A DNA stretch of 64,000 bases from Sipunculus nudus (GCA_026874595.1 CM049306.1:80006142-80070141); one strand, 5' to 3'; positions 47,621 through 59,625 are shown, counted from the stretch's first letter. Notes: a model not told the origin generated them from the sequence alone. Made by a program: numbers and translations.

Positions 47621-49608
47621 CGGCTATATTGTTATATTTTGTCATAATCAAAATTGGAGAAAATATTGATTTTATGCTCAATTCGAATATTGATTTTTGT
47701 ACCATTGCGCAAGGAGCATGTGTACAGATGACCTACGAAGACATGAGCATAAACAGAGGAACCTAACAATGGCATCTTGTTAACCGCGAAAGATATAAAG
47801 ACATCTTGTATCATTCGGCAGATAACGCGGCAGATTAAACACAATACAATGTAGCGCCGTTTATTCGAACACCTCGGGGGTGGGGGGGGGGGGGGATAGA
47901 CGAACGTTCGGATGAACGGTCATGTGCAAAATAAAATCGTGGTATCGGCATAATGCATGATGCATACACTAATTAGTCGTGACCGGGAGTAAATACACGT
48001 GCGAAAATCTGTTATTCCGATTCAATAAATAACAATTGCAGACCACCAAATTTACTTATGTATAAATTTCGGAAAACGGTGATTATTTCGGATAAATTGT
48101 TTTCAGATGAACTGTTTCATGTAAAAGTTTATAATGTAAAACAAAAAGTTCATATACAGAAGTGAAAAAGATGAAGCCTCACGCCGCCCCCTTCATCAGT
48201 AATGATGATGACTCGGGCTATTTAGCTTAAAAGTTAGGTATATCTATCACCAATGACTTATAAAATAGTTATGGTAGACAAATAATTGGGGGTACACCTA
48301 CGACCTCGAAAATAAGTTAAGGTCTAATATAAATATCAGGATATTGGTTGATTTTTTTAGTAATTAATCAATATATTGATGATGGATTCTAAATAGAAGG
48401 AAATTTCGATAAAAATAAAACAAAAACTGTTAAACATTGTCATTTGTAAGGACCCGTCCCATAATGAGCTAGGGATAATAAGATTATAAAAGTAGGGAGA
48501 TTTATTATCAACAACCCAAGCCCCTCGAAGGACAAGTCATGCTCCTAATTCACTCAAATATAATAAAAAAGAAAACCAGTGTGCCTCAAAAGTTATTGTT
48601 AATTGATTCTAGCGAAGGAAAAGTGAATCTCCAAGATAATTAGTCAACACCATACGCGATATAAAATAGGAAGAAGCAGCACGCTGTTTCGTGAAAGATA
48701 TCATGTCTTATACGTGTTTCTTGTTTCCGTCAGATAATCTTACCATTGATAACCAGTCGGGTCAAAGTTAAAGCTAAGCTAAAGCTCGGCGTCCCAGTTG
48801 TACTTTTGACCCAGCAGAAACCGTGGCCAGCCGTCTTACGAGTTTTATTTTGACCAAGTTTGAGGGGATTGTTTTTGTGATGATAGAAGTGAGATAACCT
48901 GAGCTATAATTTTGAAGAGGCTCCACCAAGCCCAGCGTAAAAGTTTCCAATATACATGATCCGGCTTAGCTTCAGACGTCCGGGCCGGAGGCAAGCCGAG
49001 AAGTCCGACGAGTCGGCAGAGCATAAGCACACTCGCCCACTCAATGACGAACGAATGAACACTGCTACCACTAACCGCCGACAACGACATGCATTATTCT
49101 AAATTTGATCAGCATAAGATGCATATTGAAAGATTAGTGAGTGGAACAGACGGAACTATAAACCGCTTGAAGGAATTATTCTCAATTTAGGGGATGTGTT
49201 TAATTTCTCTGAACAGAAGTCAGGGGAACAAATGGTAATTTAGCATCAAACCCCTTAAAATCATATCCCCTGCGCCCCCCCCCCCCCCGATAAAAAGCAC
49301 ATGAAAATCAATTTAGGATGAATCGACTTTTTTTTATTAATTATTATAATAATATATATATTATTATATTATTGCGAAGCAAGATAACTTATCACCTGTG
49401 TCTGTAATGCTTATTTGTTAGCCGGTTTATGCATAAATTACCAAACCAGTTACCACAAACTCATTTTTCGGGGTCCAGAAAGGAGGCGATTAGATTTTAG
49501 TAGGAATCCGGATGAAGGGGTGGGTCCCGTAAGAATAGTATGTCTTGGTGGAGGTATGGACTCTATGTGTACCTTAATTTTTCTAGCTACTGATGTATAT
49601 TTTCCTAG

Positions 49609-49776
49609 GTTTATCTGGGCGTGCCTAGTTCTCACATCCGCTGGTCTCTTCACGTGGCAGGTCGTGAATAGAACATCTGAATATCTGCATTACTACAGCA
49701 CTATCAACATCGAAGTAGACCACGCAGACAGCTTGGATTTCCCAGCCGTGACCATCTGTAACCAGAACAATTACAG
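49609..49776 (+). CDS. ENaC/ASIC-family channel, gene 2, exon 2 (TM1)
   Basis: This 168-nt exon has acceptor TTTTCCTAG, donor ACAG|GTAAGT, and phases 2 in and 2 out. Splicing from 47279 restores the codon for Arg and reads on as FIWACLVLTSAGLFTWQVV, the first transmembrane helix. NRTSEYLHYYSTINIEV follows (with an N-glycosylation site, NRT), then LDFPAVTICNQNNY, the family signature FPAVT.CN.N. This identifies an amiloride-sensitive sodium channel family member with high confidence, although peptide-gated and proton-gated types cannot be told apart from this part. Confidence 0.92.
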
Positions 49777-51360
49777 GTAAGTTTGCATTGATCTTTTACA
49801 ATATAGGACTTACCGAGGGAAAGAGCAAATGCAGAAATTAGAGACTGTTCTCAAATAAATTACAGACGACAAAAATGGGTTAGGCCAAGGGTTGGCAAAC
49901 TTTCCTTCAAGGGGGACACATTGAACATCAGTCAGATCTCTTCCGGGCTGCATTGAGAGAAAGCCAAATTTGCTTAATAAGAGGGATTTTTTTTTTATTA
50001 GAAACAAAAGTATAATTCAAATACCCATGTCATTTGCTACACACAGAGATGATCGATAAGCATGAAGTTATGGTGTGTTGCTTCATAAATGATATCAAAC
50101 AGTTTCTCAAGCTTTCGATTATATTATAGGCGATTGCACACAGTCCTGCACACAATTATTTGCAGCCAGTGATTAGTTGATGATGATCGAATATATAAGT
50201 AAAACTGATTCCTCATCAAACTGATCTTAACCTAAAATTTTATAACAGGTACCATGTAAAGCCATTTTTTTCTATGCGAGAATGGTTGGACCCCACAAAT
50301 TGACATCGCGAGCCGCAGAGCAGGGACGGATCCAGGATTTAGGAAAAGTCCAACAAAAGAGGACTATAACAAAACTTAAAAGATCTCTCCCGGTCCTGAA
50401 AAAAGGGGAGGGGGGCCCGCAAAAATAGTTTTCAAACATTAATATAAGGTTGTGGTGGCTGAAAGGGGGGAGGGGGTCCAGACCCCCTGAATCCTTCCCT
50501 TGGATCCGCTTCTGGAGAGTCCGTATATCTGTTTAGTTTTTGGTGTACCTTGAATATTGATAAACAAATCGTACATAAATGTCATTGAAGTGGTTTTAAT
50601 GGTATGTACGTAATATTGATGATACGGAATTCAAGGACGGAAGTTGCGACCGATTATAAATGTCATCATAAATACCAGAATAATGTTAATGTGAAGATTA
50701 CAGTAAAATGTTAATGTGAAGATTGCAGAGCCTATCAATGTAATGCCCCTTTTCGAAAATGTCAGTTTTGTTTTAACCTTTGTTGGAGAATGTGACCGGT
50801 TGTGAGCCGATGTAATTCATTGTTGTTCCTTCATGATAAACTAATGTGCTCATCTCGCTCTCTCCATCTCTCTCTCTCTCTCTCCCTCTCCCTCTCTATC
50901 TATATATATAAGAATACGGAACATTTTTTTTCTTGCAAATTATCAATTCAGTGGCTTTTTTACGTGTTGTTAAAAATCCACACACCCATTTAGGTAAAAT
51001 ATAGGTAAAATTCTAAATAAATGGCAATATGAAACGCTTTGAAAAATTTGATTACATGATCTTATTTTTCAATGATGGTCAATAAAATAATTCAGTCATT
51101 ACATCAGAGTTACCATAACCGTATGTACAAATCTAGGCTTTTCTTTGTGCTAAACATTTAAGAGAGTTAGTTTACATTCAAGTAAACCGTGACACCGTGA
51201 AACGATAATTACTTTTATCTTCTTCGGTTTTCTGTCCCTGGTTTGCTTCAAACATCGATACATAGATCAATAAATTACTTCCTAAATGGTCAATCAATTA
51301 CTTTATATTTATTTAATGATAAAGAGCACTACCAATAATGATTTGTTCACAGATTATTTA
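49777..51360. other. Intron 2 of channel gene 2, first part
   Basis: Non-coding. It holds a GGATCC-family repeat (50310-50515) and a CT-rich microsatellite (about 50858-50896). Confidence 0.6.
50310..50515 (+). repeat. GGATCC/poly-G interspersed repeat
   Basis: Starts near GGGACGGATCCAGGATTTAG and ends near CCCTTGGATCCGCTTCTGG, with GGGGGGCCCGCAAAAATAG and a GGGAGGGGGTCCAGACCCCC-like stretch inside. Other copies are at 28700-28850, 52600-52830 and (inverted) 56165-56450. Confidence 0.65.
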
Positions 51361-52564
51361 CAGCCGAACCTCTTTAATGTGGGCACCCATGGGACTGGGC
51401 CAAACCGCCCACTTTGTAGAGGTGCCCACTATATGGAGGTAATAGCTGCCACATTCAGTACTGCAACCTACTTTGAAACATTACTATGGTTGCTCCAGTT
51501 TTAAGAATACTTGATACAGTTACCGGTATATTCTTACTGTTTTAAACATAAAGGTTATGAATTAAAAATTATAATTCTTTATATATATATATGTGTGTGT
51601 TATAACAGATATCAATGGACCTATAATCTAAGAGCATTGATCCTGTTTTTTAAATCATTCTAACATTTTGATTTACTCAATGAAGCCCAAAGTTACCCAA
51701 TGCATCATAAGATATACCATACTGTTCTACAATCTTGTAAGACATTAGCCACAACTCAGAATCTGTGAACAGGTACACATTTATTTTTTAGTCTATTTTT
51801 GACATTTTATAAGTTGACAGTAACAGTGAATATCACACAGAATGCATGCGAATGACCGGTGATTGGTGTTGATCATTAAGTGCAACTGCAAAGTAAACAT
51901 TGCGCTGAGACCAGGGGAACCCTACCCTATTACTTTATCTCACAGTACCAAGTAATAGGGTGAATGGGCAGGGCATCCACTTATGGTATTAACTATAGCA
52001 ATTTCTTTGCTTTATTGAAGTAAGAAAGTCTATAGTGACTATCACTGAGATCAACTTATGCCTATCAGTTCAGTATGCAAGGCTACTGAGTGGTGCATTC
52101 ACTAATGGCTATAAACATCACAGGAACAGCAAAGCTGGGCTGAGGTCTGACCATACTGAGCAAGCACATCAAAGCAGTCTAATTAGTATGCATGTATCCC
52201 ATGCCTAGCTTTGAGTTAAGAAGGCTATTATTATGATTAAGCAATAAGACAGTAATACACCTCTGACCTTTGTTCATCTGTTTGATCATTATCATTAATA
52301 GTTGAAATATAAATATTTAATAATTAACAGTTACTCTGATTACTAAGATTTAAAAATTCACAATAAATAAACTCCTGAAGTTTAAATAGGAAGACACTTC
52401 GACTGGGAAAATTGATAAAGTGCCCACATTAGCTCCAGAATAGTGCCCAGTTTACAGAATATAGAGGTGCCCACATTAGCTAAACATAATAAAGAAAAGA
52501 AAAAAAATGGGACTGGCCAAAAGTGCCCACTTTATGGAGGTGCCCACTAGGAGTGGTTTCACTG
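51361..52564 (+). mobile_element. Non-autonomous pogo/Tigger-like DNA transposon (MITE), apparently complete
   Basis: It begins CAGCCGAACCTCTTTAATGT and ends, in reverse complement, CAGTGAAACCACTCCTAGTG, an imperfect terminal inverted repeat of the pogo/Tigger type. TA flanks both ends (51359-51360 and 52565-52566). Both subterminal regions carry several copies of GTGGGCACCTC or its complement (for example near 51379, 51419, 52435, 52465 and 52535), probably transposase-related repeats. No transposase remains in the 1.2-kb interior. Confidence 0.8.
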
Positions 52565-52599
52565 TATATGTTAAGTGTAGCTTCATCTGGATTGAGCAT

Positions 52600-52830
52600 A
52601 TAGGCGAGGTTGGATCCACGATTTAGGAAAAGGAGAGATTAAACCCAGGAGGACTAATGACAAAACACAATAAAATGGTCTCCAGGTCCGTCAGAGCCCT
52701 GCCCGCGAAAAAAATTGGTCTGAAAGCTTTAAAAAGGTATGAGGCGCCTTAAATAGGAGTTGGGGAGAAGGGGGGGGGGGGGGGGTCCTGATTCCCCTAT
52801 CTCCTTCTCAGGATCCCCCTTCTTGGGATC
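52600..52830 (+). repeat. GGATCC/poly-G interspersed repeat
   Basis: Contains GGTTGGATCCACGATTTAGG, AACCCAGGAGGACTAATGAC, a G run at 52771-52787 and CAGGATCCCC near the end. Confidence 0.6.
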
Positions 52831-53119
52831 TACGGGATAGTATATCATGGTATCGGAATTATTTCTCATTCAATATTTAGTCTTTTTACATTTTTGACTG
52901 AATATTAAACTATTAAACTTATCATTTATTAAACTTATTAACTTTTTCATATTTAAGCCGATATCTCAACCCTCCCAGAGAGTCATTTCAGTGTAGGACA
53001 TTAAGACATACCATTCGCCTGTGTTGTTGGCTCGTTTGTCACAGTCATCGGAAGAAGTACACTGTTATAAATTGACTGTAATTTTACACGACAATGTCAT
53101 GGCGGCACGGGTGCCAGTA

Positions 53120-53458
53120 CAATGTTCTGTAAAATTACAGTGGCATGTAATTTGCAATGTTGTGTAACTGTATATGCATTGTTGTGTAAATTAATGTGCA
53201 ATGTTGTGTAATATAATTCGAAATGTTGTGTAATATAAATCGCAATGTTGTGTAAATTATTGTGCAATGTTGTGTAATTTTATATGCATTTTCGTGTAAA
53301 TCAATGAGCAATGTTGTGTTATTTAATATGCATTGTTGTGTAAATTAATGTGAAATGTTGTGTTATTTTATATACATTGTTGTGTAGTTTAACATACAAT
53401 GATGTATAATTTTAAATGCATTGTTTTGTAAGTTAACATACAGTGTTGTATTCATTCA
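53120..53458 (+). repeat. AATGTTGTGTAA minisatellite, about 14 units of 22-25 bp
   Basis: The unit is close to GCAATGTTGTGTAA(A/T)TTAAT(G/A)T. Alternating GCAATGTTG and GCATTGTTG forms suggest a two-unit higher-order repeat. It lies in intron 2 of channel gene 2. Confidence 0.9.
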
Positions 53459-53465
53459 TGACAAA

Positions 53466-53545
53466 TAATTTTACATATTAGTAATTGGGAAATTACAGAT
53501 AATAATTTTACATATTAGTAATTGGGAAATTACAGATAATATACT
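53466..53545 (+). repeat. Perfect direct duplication of about 36 bp
   Basis: ATAATTTTACATATTAGTAA, continuing through TTGGGAAATTACAGATA, occurs twice in immediate succession. Confidence 0.9.
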
Positions 53546-54204
53546 GTATTTCAACAAGAATGTTTAAATATGGACAGGCAGGGTCAATTGGAGATTATAA
53601 CTGCAATCTTCCATTGAATGGCATATATTTTCTTGTTGATGTAGATGCTGGAAAGCTGTGAAGATATTCTCCATCTATTACTATAATGGAGACTGTCTTC
53701 GTTCAAATGACTGGGATAACTTTATGTAATCTCCGAATTGGCAGCTCCATGAATAATGATTTATGATTTGGCGAAAGCATTTTGATCTCAAGAAAACGAA
53801 TGTTAAGTGTGGTTATTACTTAAAATAATTTTCGTTTAACAAAGATGGGAATGGAGCGTAACAACGGTCTTGACACTTTTCCTAAATATTTGTAAGGAAT
53901 TGGATCTTCGCACTTGACAGCTTTTCCTAGGCATCATATTGCATGTTAATATCACCACATATCGGCATAGGTCTAAGATCAGTTAAATGCCTGTATTGAA
54001 TATTTGAAACATTTGTAGTTACCAAAGGAAAACTATGTAAATTGGGCTCGAGCGGTCTATTAGGTTTCAATATAGTCGTGTAAACACGAAGCATTAGACA
54101 TTTTAAAGACTCACTTGAGTCTCTTGAGTGAAAGAGGCACCATTGCCGCTTGTATCAATTATCAATTATATTGCATATCCGAGATAAAGTCGAGACGTAG
54201 TGTT

Positions 54205-54900
54205 GTAGACTTTTTTATGGGGCCGTTTCCGTTCATTCGCACGCGTAGTCCGTATGCTTAGTCCGTATCCGCATGCTGCCGGGAGCGATTTTTGCGCACT
54301 ACGCATATCCTTATCACCATTTCAATTTCAGGTTTAACATAAAGTTTTTCCATTCAGGCCGTGCTCTATGAACAATATTTTTTTTCCACTGGTATAAATG
54401 TCGTTTCTGATATCAGTCTTTTGTAAACCAAACATATTGGCATTCAGTTGATTTTTTTTGTCCTCTCTTTAACATACACGCGTTTTCCAAATGCTTGAGC
54501 CATAAATATCAGAACCACGTGTAAAAAATTATAATTTATATCATTTTTATCCCTTTTTACCAATAAAGGAAATCTTCAGCCATCAAGAACCTATCAACAC
54601 GGAGTGCGGACTTCGCATACGGACAAATAGGTGCCATCGAGCAACTATCAACACAGACTACGGATACGCACTGCGCACTTATGGAAAACCACCTTAAACC
54701 AGCTTTCTATGTACGCGGCAATTCCTGCCTCGCGGCAAACGCGCGGCAAGTCCTTTCCCTTTATAATCGTTTGCCGCGCGGCAATCGCATGCTCTCCTGA
54801 CATTGCTTAACGGACTCAAAGATACGAGGACAGCATATATACGGGGAACCGCATGTGACGTTATTTTATGCGCAATCCCCATGCGGCATTTAATAGATTA
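54205..54900. repeat. GC-richer block with inverted CG-rich words, possible MITE
   Basis: GGCCGTTTCCGTTCATTCGC near 54221 and the reverse complement of text near 54660-54695 (GTGGTTTTCCATAAGTGCGC) could be imperfect inverted ends. Between them lie two similar segments with CAACTATCAACACAGACTAC and AACCTATCAACACGGAGTGC. Just beyond, 54713-54792 is dense in GCGGCAA and its complement, including the palindrome TTGCCGCGCGGCAA. No target duplication was established. Confidence 0.4.
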
Positions 54901-55269
54901 AAAAAACGGACGCGTGCGTTTGTCCCACGGCAGTCGCACACATGGAAATAGGTCATAGGTATACAGGCTCAGGAAGGTACCGTCAGTGGACAAGGCTTCC
55001 ATCGAACCTTCTGAATATCCGAAATATCAACATATTGATCATTCTAAACATAGGCATGCTAATATTGTAAAGTGTAGTAATTTTATTATAATAATATTAG
55101 GATTAAAAAAAAATTAGTTACACGATAACATACCATGGAATATTCATGGATAAGATTTGATAAAAATGCGAGTTATATATAATTCTTCGTTCGATGGGTG
55201 GACCTTTTATTCGAATTGGTTTTTAATAATATAGTGAAAACACGTGGTTGTTATTGCAATAAGAATAAA

Positions 55270-55460
55270 AGACTTTACCTCCACCCCCTGAAATCCAAAC
55301 TCCTAACAGCAGGATCATCCCGACAGAATATATAAAGCGTTAATACTCTTAAAGTTTAGAAAACGGTATATATCTTCAAATACCCTTCAAAGACCCTTTA
55401 TATTCTGAGTTATACCGGAGTGCATAAAGATTCTGTGGTAGAGACATTCAGAGACTCGTA
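55270..55460 (-). repeat. Segment duplicated at 11.75-11.96 kb
   Basis: Shares TTTAGAAAACGGT, CCCTTTATATTCTGAGTTA and GTAGAGACATTCAGAG with 11752-11955 in the same orientation. It lies 2.9 kb beyond the last recognised exon of cysteine-rich cluster 2. Confidence 0.6.
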
Positions 55461-55497
55461 TCTTGTACCATAACTCCACAAGGGATCTAATACATCA

Positions 55498-55507
55498 TAT
55501 ATCTATA

Positions 55508-55559
<52 letters not shown>
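55498..55559. repeat. TA microsatellite
   Basis: About 50 bp of TA after two TATATC units. Confidence 0.95.
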
Positions 55560-55561
<2 letters not shown>

Positions 55562-56164
55562 CTTATAAATCCGGTATACCGGGCTTTTTACTGGGGTTGG
55601 GGAAATTGAGAAGATTGTTGGGTCCTTTTTTATTCAAGAATTAAAAGAAAATATATATTTTCAGTGGTTTGGCACGAATGTAGAATAACTCACTCACCTC
55701 TCTGTGGCACATCACTTCTGTGAACAGCAAACGTTTTTATGACCAGCTGCTTGTATCTTAATGTGGCCAGTTATTTCTATATGCATCTTACTTCTCCATT
55801 ACATGATTCCTAAACATCATACCGTCCATATACACTTATAACCTTGTCGAGACACTGCGTGAGAGATCCTCCAGTCGCTTCAGAAATTTATACACCGGTA
55901 TGTTGACATTGAAGACCTGGTCAGTGGTAATGTTTACTTTATTTTACGAACCGGAATGGGACGAGGACGCATTCCGGTTTTCGATCATCTTTGACTGGTT
56001 ACTATTTTTGGACGTTTAAAGTACAAGTTAATGTGAGGAAGACATAAATTCAACATAGCTTAACTTAACCTCTAATTTAATTGGAGTAGGATGACATGAA
56101 AGATGAATTAAATGTACGTTTTAAGGCAAGGAAACTGTTCCTGAAGAAAGAAACGGAAATATCC

Positions 56165-56450
56165 ATACCTCGTTGGTAGCAGAAGCGGACCCAAGGGGAG
56201 TCCAGGGGGTCGGTCCCCCTTTTCAGCTGCAACCTTTTTTAATTAAGAAAGACCGATTTGAGGCCTGGACGTTCGCTCTCAACCCAACTGAACCCTTTTC
56301 CAGAAATGGTTTTGTCTTTAATCCTCCTGGGTTGAACCTCTCCTTTTCGTAATGCGAGCCAGAGTCCTGTGTTTTCACATTGACTGACCACACAAGTGGG
56401 TCAGAACCTTTGTCAAATGTCAGCCCAAACATGCATAAATCCGTCACTGA
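56165..56450 (-). repeat. GGATCC/poly-G interspersed repeat, inverted copy
   Basis: In reverse complement it contains AACCCAGGAGGATTAAAGAC and GACCCCCTGGACTCCCCTTG, matching the copies at 50310 and 52600. The 77-codon minus frame here is a product of the repeat. Confidence 0.55.
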
Positions 56451-56740
56451 AAGCAAGGTTATTCATATGTACGGAAGTCCTTAAATCGGCTTTATTCTGG
56501 GCTTGAGGTAACCACAAATAAAAGGCAGTTCGGCTGATTTCGATGATAGCCTCCGCTCATATCAGAAAAGACGAACAAATCACTCAAAATGATGTGTACA
56601 TTAAAAATTATTTATTCTAATATCGGCCATGTCACTGAGGGAACAATAACCTTTAAAATGAGATATAGCACAGTATCATACGCAACGCGGTTTCAGACAA
56701 CATTGCGAACGCAGGTGGACCGAATTCCTTTTATAAGTAT

Positions 56741-56773
<33 letters not shown>

Positions 56774-56779
56774 ATATAT
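56741..56779. repeat. TA/TG microsatellite
   Basis: A short TA tract followed by TG repeats. Confidence 0.9.
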
Positions 56780-57981
56780 GTATTCAATATACACTGGTTT
56801 CAAATCAGTGCCTCATCTGATACGATACGTTAACGCAACTTGCTCTGTGTTCACATTTCGGTCGAAATATCATTTAAACCATATAAAATCTAATAAAAAG
56901 TCTAATTCTTCTGGGGTATGCAGTGTAAATGATATAAACAGGCGTTCTTCACATTCGCTGTTCTCATGACGTCATGATTCTTTCGGAGGAACCACATGTT
57001 GTCATAACAGCAGAATAATAGGAAGTTGGATAATCAACACGTGTATAGGGACGAACACGAATCTTGATGCAGAACTAACCGGTATTTTGCCTGGAAACAG
57101 AAAAGTTATAACTTATCTTAGTTTGAAACATAACAGTACACAGTGGAACGAAGGTGTCGTTTTTCTTATATTTGAATGTGTGCGTGTTTGGGATCAAATA
57201 AAATATAACTTAAAAGTAGCCAAACTGAAACATAATGAATAAATTTAAAGAACAAATTTGCCTGAGAGGCCCACAGACTAACAACTACCTTTAGCGTATA
57301 CTCCATTGTAAACTCAATGTGCAGTCAAGTGGAATGGATGATGTACAAATATGTTTGGATATCTTTGTACCATTGAGATGTGAGAAACTCTTCGTGATTC
57401 TGTGATTGTAAATCAATTCAGGACATTTGCAAATATCCAGAAGGATATATTATAATACTACATTTATAGCATTATGGATAAGTAGCCAAAGCTGTCCCCG
57501 AAGTGCCTATATCTAAAATGAGTGTTTTTAAAGCAGGCAAGATGGGAAAACTTTATGATTCGTTTGCTAGTTCAAGTAACAACGGATATTAATGCATACA
57601 AATGTTTAGAATTGTTTAGAAAAAATATTTGTGGTGCCACATGGTTTAGAATGTTTCAGACACAAAATCTTCATTATGACATAATGTTCAGCACCCAAAA
57701 GCACGAAATATTCCAAATGATTCAGTTGGAGAACAATTTGACCAGCTTTAAGATGAGACCTAGAATGCGCATACGTAAAATCGAACCTGGGAGTAAGCAG
57801 AACAGTTAAGTATCTTACTTATTGCTATATACAGACGGAAGAATGTATTTATTCACACGACTGTAGGCATTATTGTAACCCTATATACGTCAGCTAGTGT
57901 TCCATTTGTAGCCTAGGTTTTAGCGGTGAGTTTTGTTATTTTAATTTCTTATGTATCATCCAATATATTGTACTTTTACAG

Positions 57982-58049
57982 ACTTTTCTCAATACAGCCG
58001 ATGATGAAGTACAGTATGATGAAGGCCGATCCGCTGATAAAAACAGAGC
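57982..58049 (+). CDS. ENaC/ASIC-family channel, gene 2, exon 3
   Basis: This 68-nt exon has acceptor ACTTTTACAG, donor GAGC|GTAGTA, and phases 2 in and 1 out. Splicing from 49776 restores Arg (AG+A) and continues LFSIQPMMKYSMMKADPLIK. Its phases match, and its length is one codon shorter than, the paralogous exon 16736-16806 of gene 1. Sequence similarity is weak by itself, so the call rests on phase, position and the conserved Arg-Leu junction. The intron before it is 8.2 kb. Exons equivalent to 17297-17381 and 18656-18771 were not found before the window ends. Confidence 0.6.
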
Positions 58050-58388
58050 GTAGTATATTATCCACCAGATGGCATGAGCATTGATTATCTAGAACCATGC
58101 AGTTACGTAAAAATTAAGATAAGTTATTGGGAAGAGTTAGATTTAAAATATAATTAGTTAAAAGAAAATTAACTCAAGAATTTCACAAAAAGGAAATGTC
58201 ACGTAAAGTCTATCGCAGAGAAAATCACCTACATCAGCCCCCTATCCCTAAAGTCTATGTCTATACCCCGTTTTTATATATTTAACTTTTACACTTCATC
58301 TTAGTATTCGTTTATTTGATTACGGATTGAACCTATCTATTACTAAACAAGGCATAAACGACTGATATTAAAAAACAAAAGTTAGTAC

Positions 58389-58550
58389 CGTTGTTCTTTC
58401 CTGAAGTTGTGGTTGTGTCCACTGGATTAGTTCTGAGTAATCCACCAGCTGTCGTTGAAGTACCTTTAACCACTGGGTTAGTTCTGAATGGTTTAGCAGA
58501 TGTTTTTGCAAGGAATGTCGAACTTGGTTTTACATCGGTCGTTTGTAACC
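58389..58550 (-). CDS. Cysteine-rich family, cluster 2, Thr/Ser-rich linker exon
   Basis: This 162-nt exon has acceptor GTATTGCAG, donor AACG|GTACTA, and phases 1 in and 1 out, and continues in frame from exon B at 59293. It encodes a segment rich in Thr, Ser and Pro without cysteine, with a short internal duplication (FRTNPVVKGTSTTAGG and LLRTNPVDTTTTSG). Such a segment suits an O-glycosylated stalk or spacer after the folded modules. The next exon downstream on the minus strand was not identified. Confidence 0.6.
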
Positions 58551-58919
58551 CTGCAATACAATTCAGTAACATGCTTTTAAATTCGCTAACAATCAATTTG
58601 TATTACATTAAGTATGCATGATTTGTAAACAAGTGAGAAGAATTGTTTCGAAATGTAACTTGTAACTCACTTTCTAGCGAATCTTAAAAGAAGAAATTTC
58701 TGTAGAACGTAGTGATTTATGAAAAATGTAGACGATTCCTGAAGTCAAATAGGACCAAATTACTGAATAAAACAGGGCACTTGTTTCAAATATTAAAAAA
58801 CATTAAGGATTCCAATGAAATTATACTGTTTTGCAAAGGGACGATCACGGCGCCACCTATGCAGAGCCATCTAACGCTTTTGGAATGAAACTAAACTGGT
58901 CTCTTGGTGCAAAATATAA

Positions 58920-59080
58920 TAATCAACGCTAGGGAGTCTCTATGGCTCAGATGTTGACGTTTGGCTAGAAAACCGGAGGACCCGGTGAAAACCATCGACT
59001 TTTGGTGAGCCACTACAACAAATCGCTATCAGGGACTTAACCCGGGTCTCTGGAGGAGAGAGTTAAGCCTCCTACGAATC
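58920..59080 (-). mobile_element. SINE-like repeat fragment
   Basis: Contains AACCGGAGGACCCGGTGAAA, GAGCCACTACAACAAATCGC and TTAACCCGGGTCTCTGGAGG. It is related to 18320-18610 and lies in an intron of the cysteine-rich gene. Confidence 0.45.
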
Positions 59081-59292
59081 CACTGCCCAATCCCACAAAA
59101 CCTGGTACTATGTTTTTCCACCAATATATCCGAATGGTTAACAAGATCTGATCAGGAAAAATTTAAGCCTTTCTCATTCTTAAAAAAGGAACATGTACAA
59201 CGCTCCAATGGCTTCTTAATACTATCCTATACCAATGCTCATGCACCGTGTGTCAGTAACATGTTAAAAGCAAGATCTATCCGTTACCGTAC

Positions 59293-59370
59293 CTCCGAAG
59301 AAGGTTAGATCCGGGGCATCCGGGCACTGGTATTTGAGTCTGGCGTGAGTGCACTGTGATCCAAACCTTG
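59293..59370 (-). CDS. Cysteine-rich family, cluster 2, module 2 exon B
   Basis: This 78-nt open exon has acceptor CTTTCAG, donor GGAG|GTACGG, and phases 1 in and 1 out. It encodes RFGSQCTHARLKYQCPDAPD: the seventh and eighth cysteines of the module (C-x8-C) and the PDAPDL linker that also follows module 1. Confidence 0.75.
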
Positions 59371-59533
59371 CTGAAAGTATAATATACCCTGTGAAATATG
59401 AGCTAACAAAGAGACAAAAAGCAGCTGGCGTCCGCTGAATACAAGGTTTCTTCTTGTAACAGCTTAATAGCATTGATCAACATTAAATCAACACTAATTT
59501 TCATGGACTTTAATTCGACAGGAAAGTTACTAC

Positions 59534-59625
59534 CTGCTTGTTTATCTATTAATTCCGGCAGTCCCCTCCTGCATGTCTCTGTCAATGAATTGCCATTGAC
59601 GCAGTTCACGACCGCTGTAACATCA
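59534..59625 (-). CDS. Cysteine-rich family, cluster 2, module 2 exon A
   Basis: This 92-nt open exon has acceptor TTTACAG, donor GCAG|GTAGTA, and phases 2 in and 1 out. It encodes DVTAVVNCVNGNSLTETC and RRGLPELIDKQA: cysteines five and six (C-x9-C) and a charged, probably helical tail. Confidence 0.75.

Noticed and set aside
57522-57809. 95-codon plus-strand frame near channel exon 3
   Set aside because: It has no ATG start, no recognisable channel motif, and phases that do not improve the model. It may be chance in AT-rich DNA.
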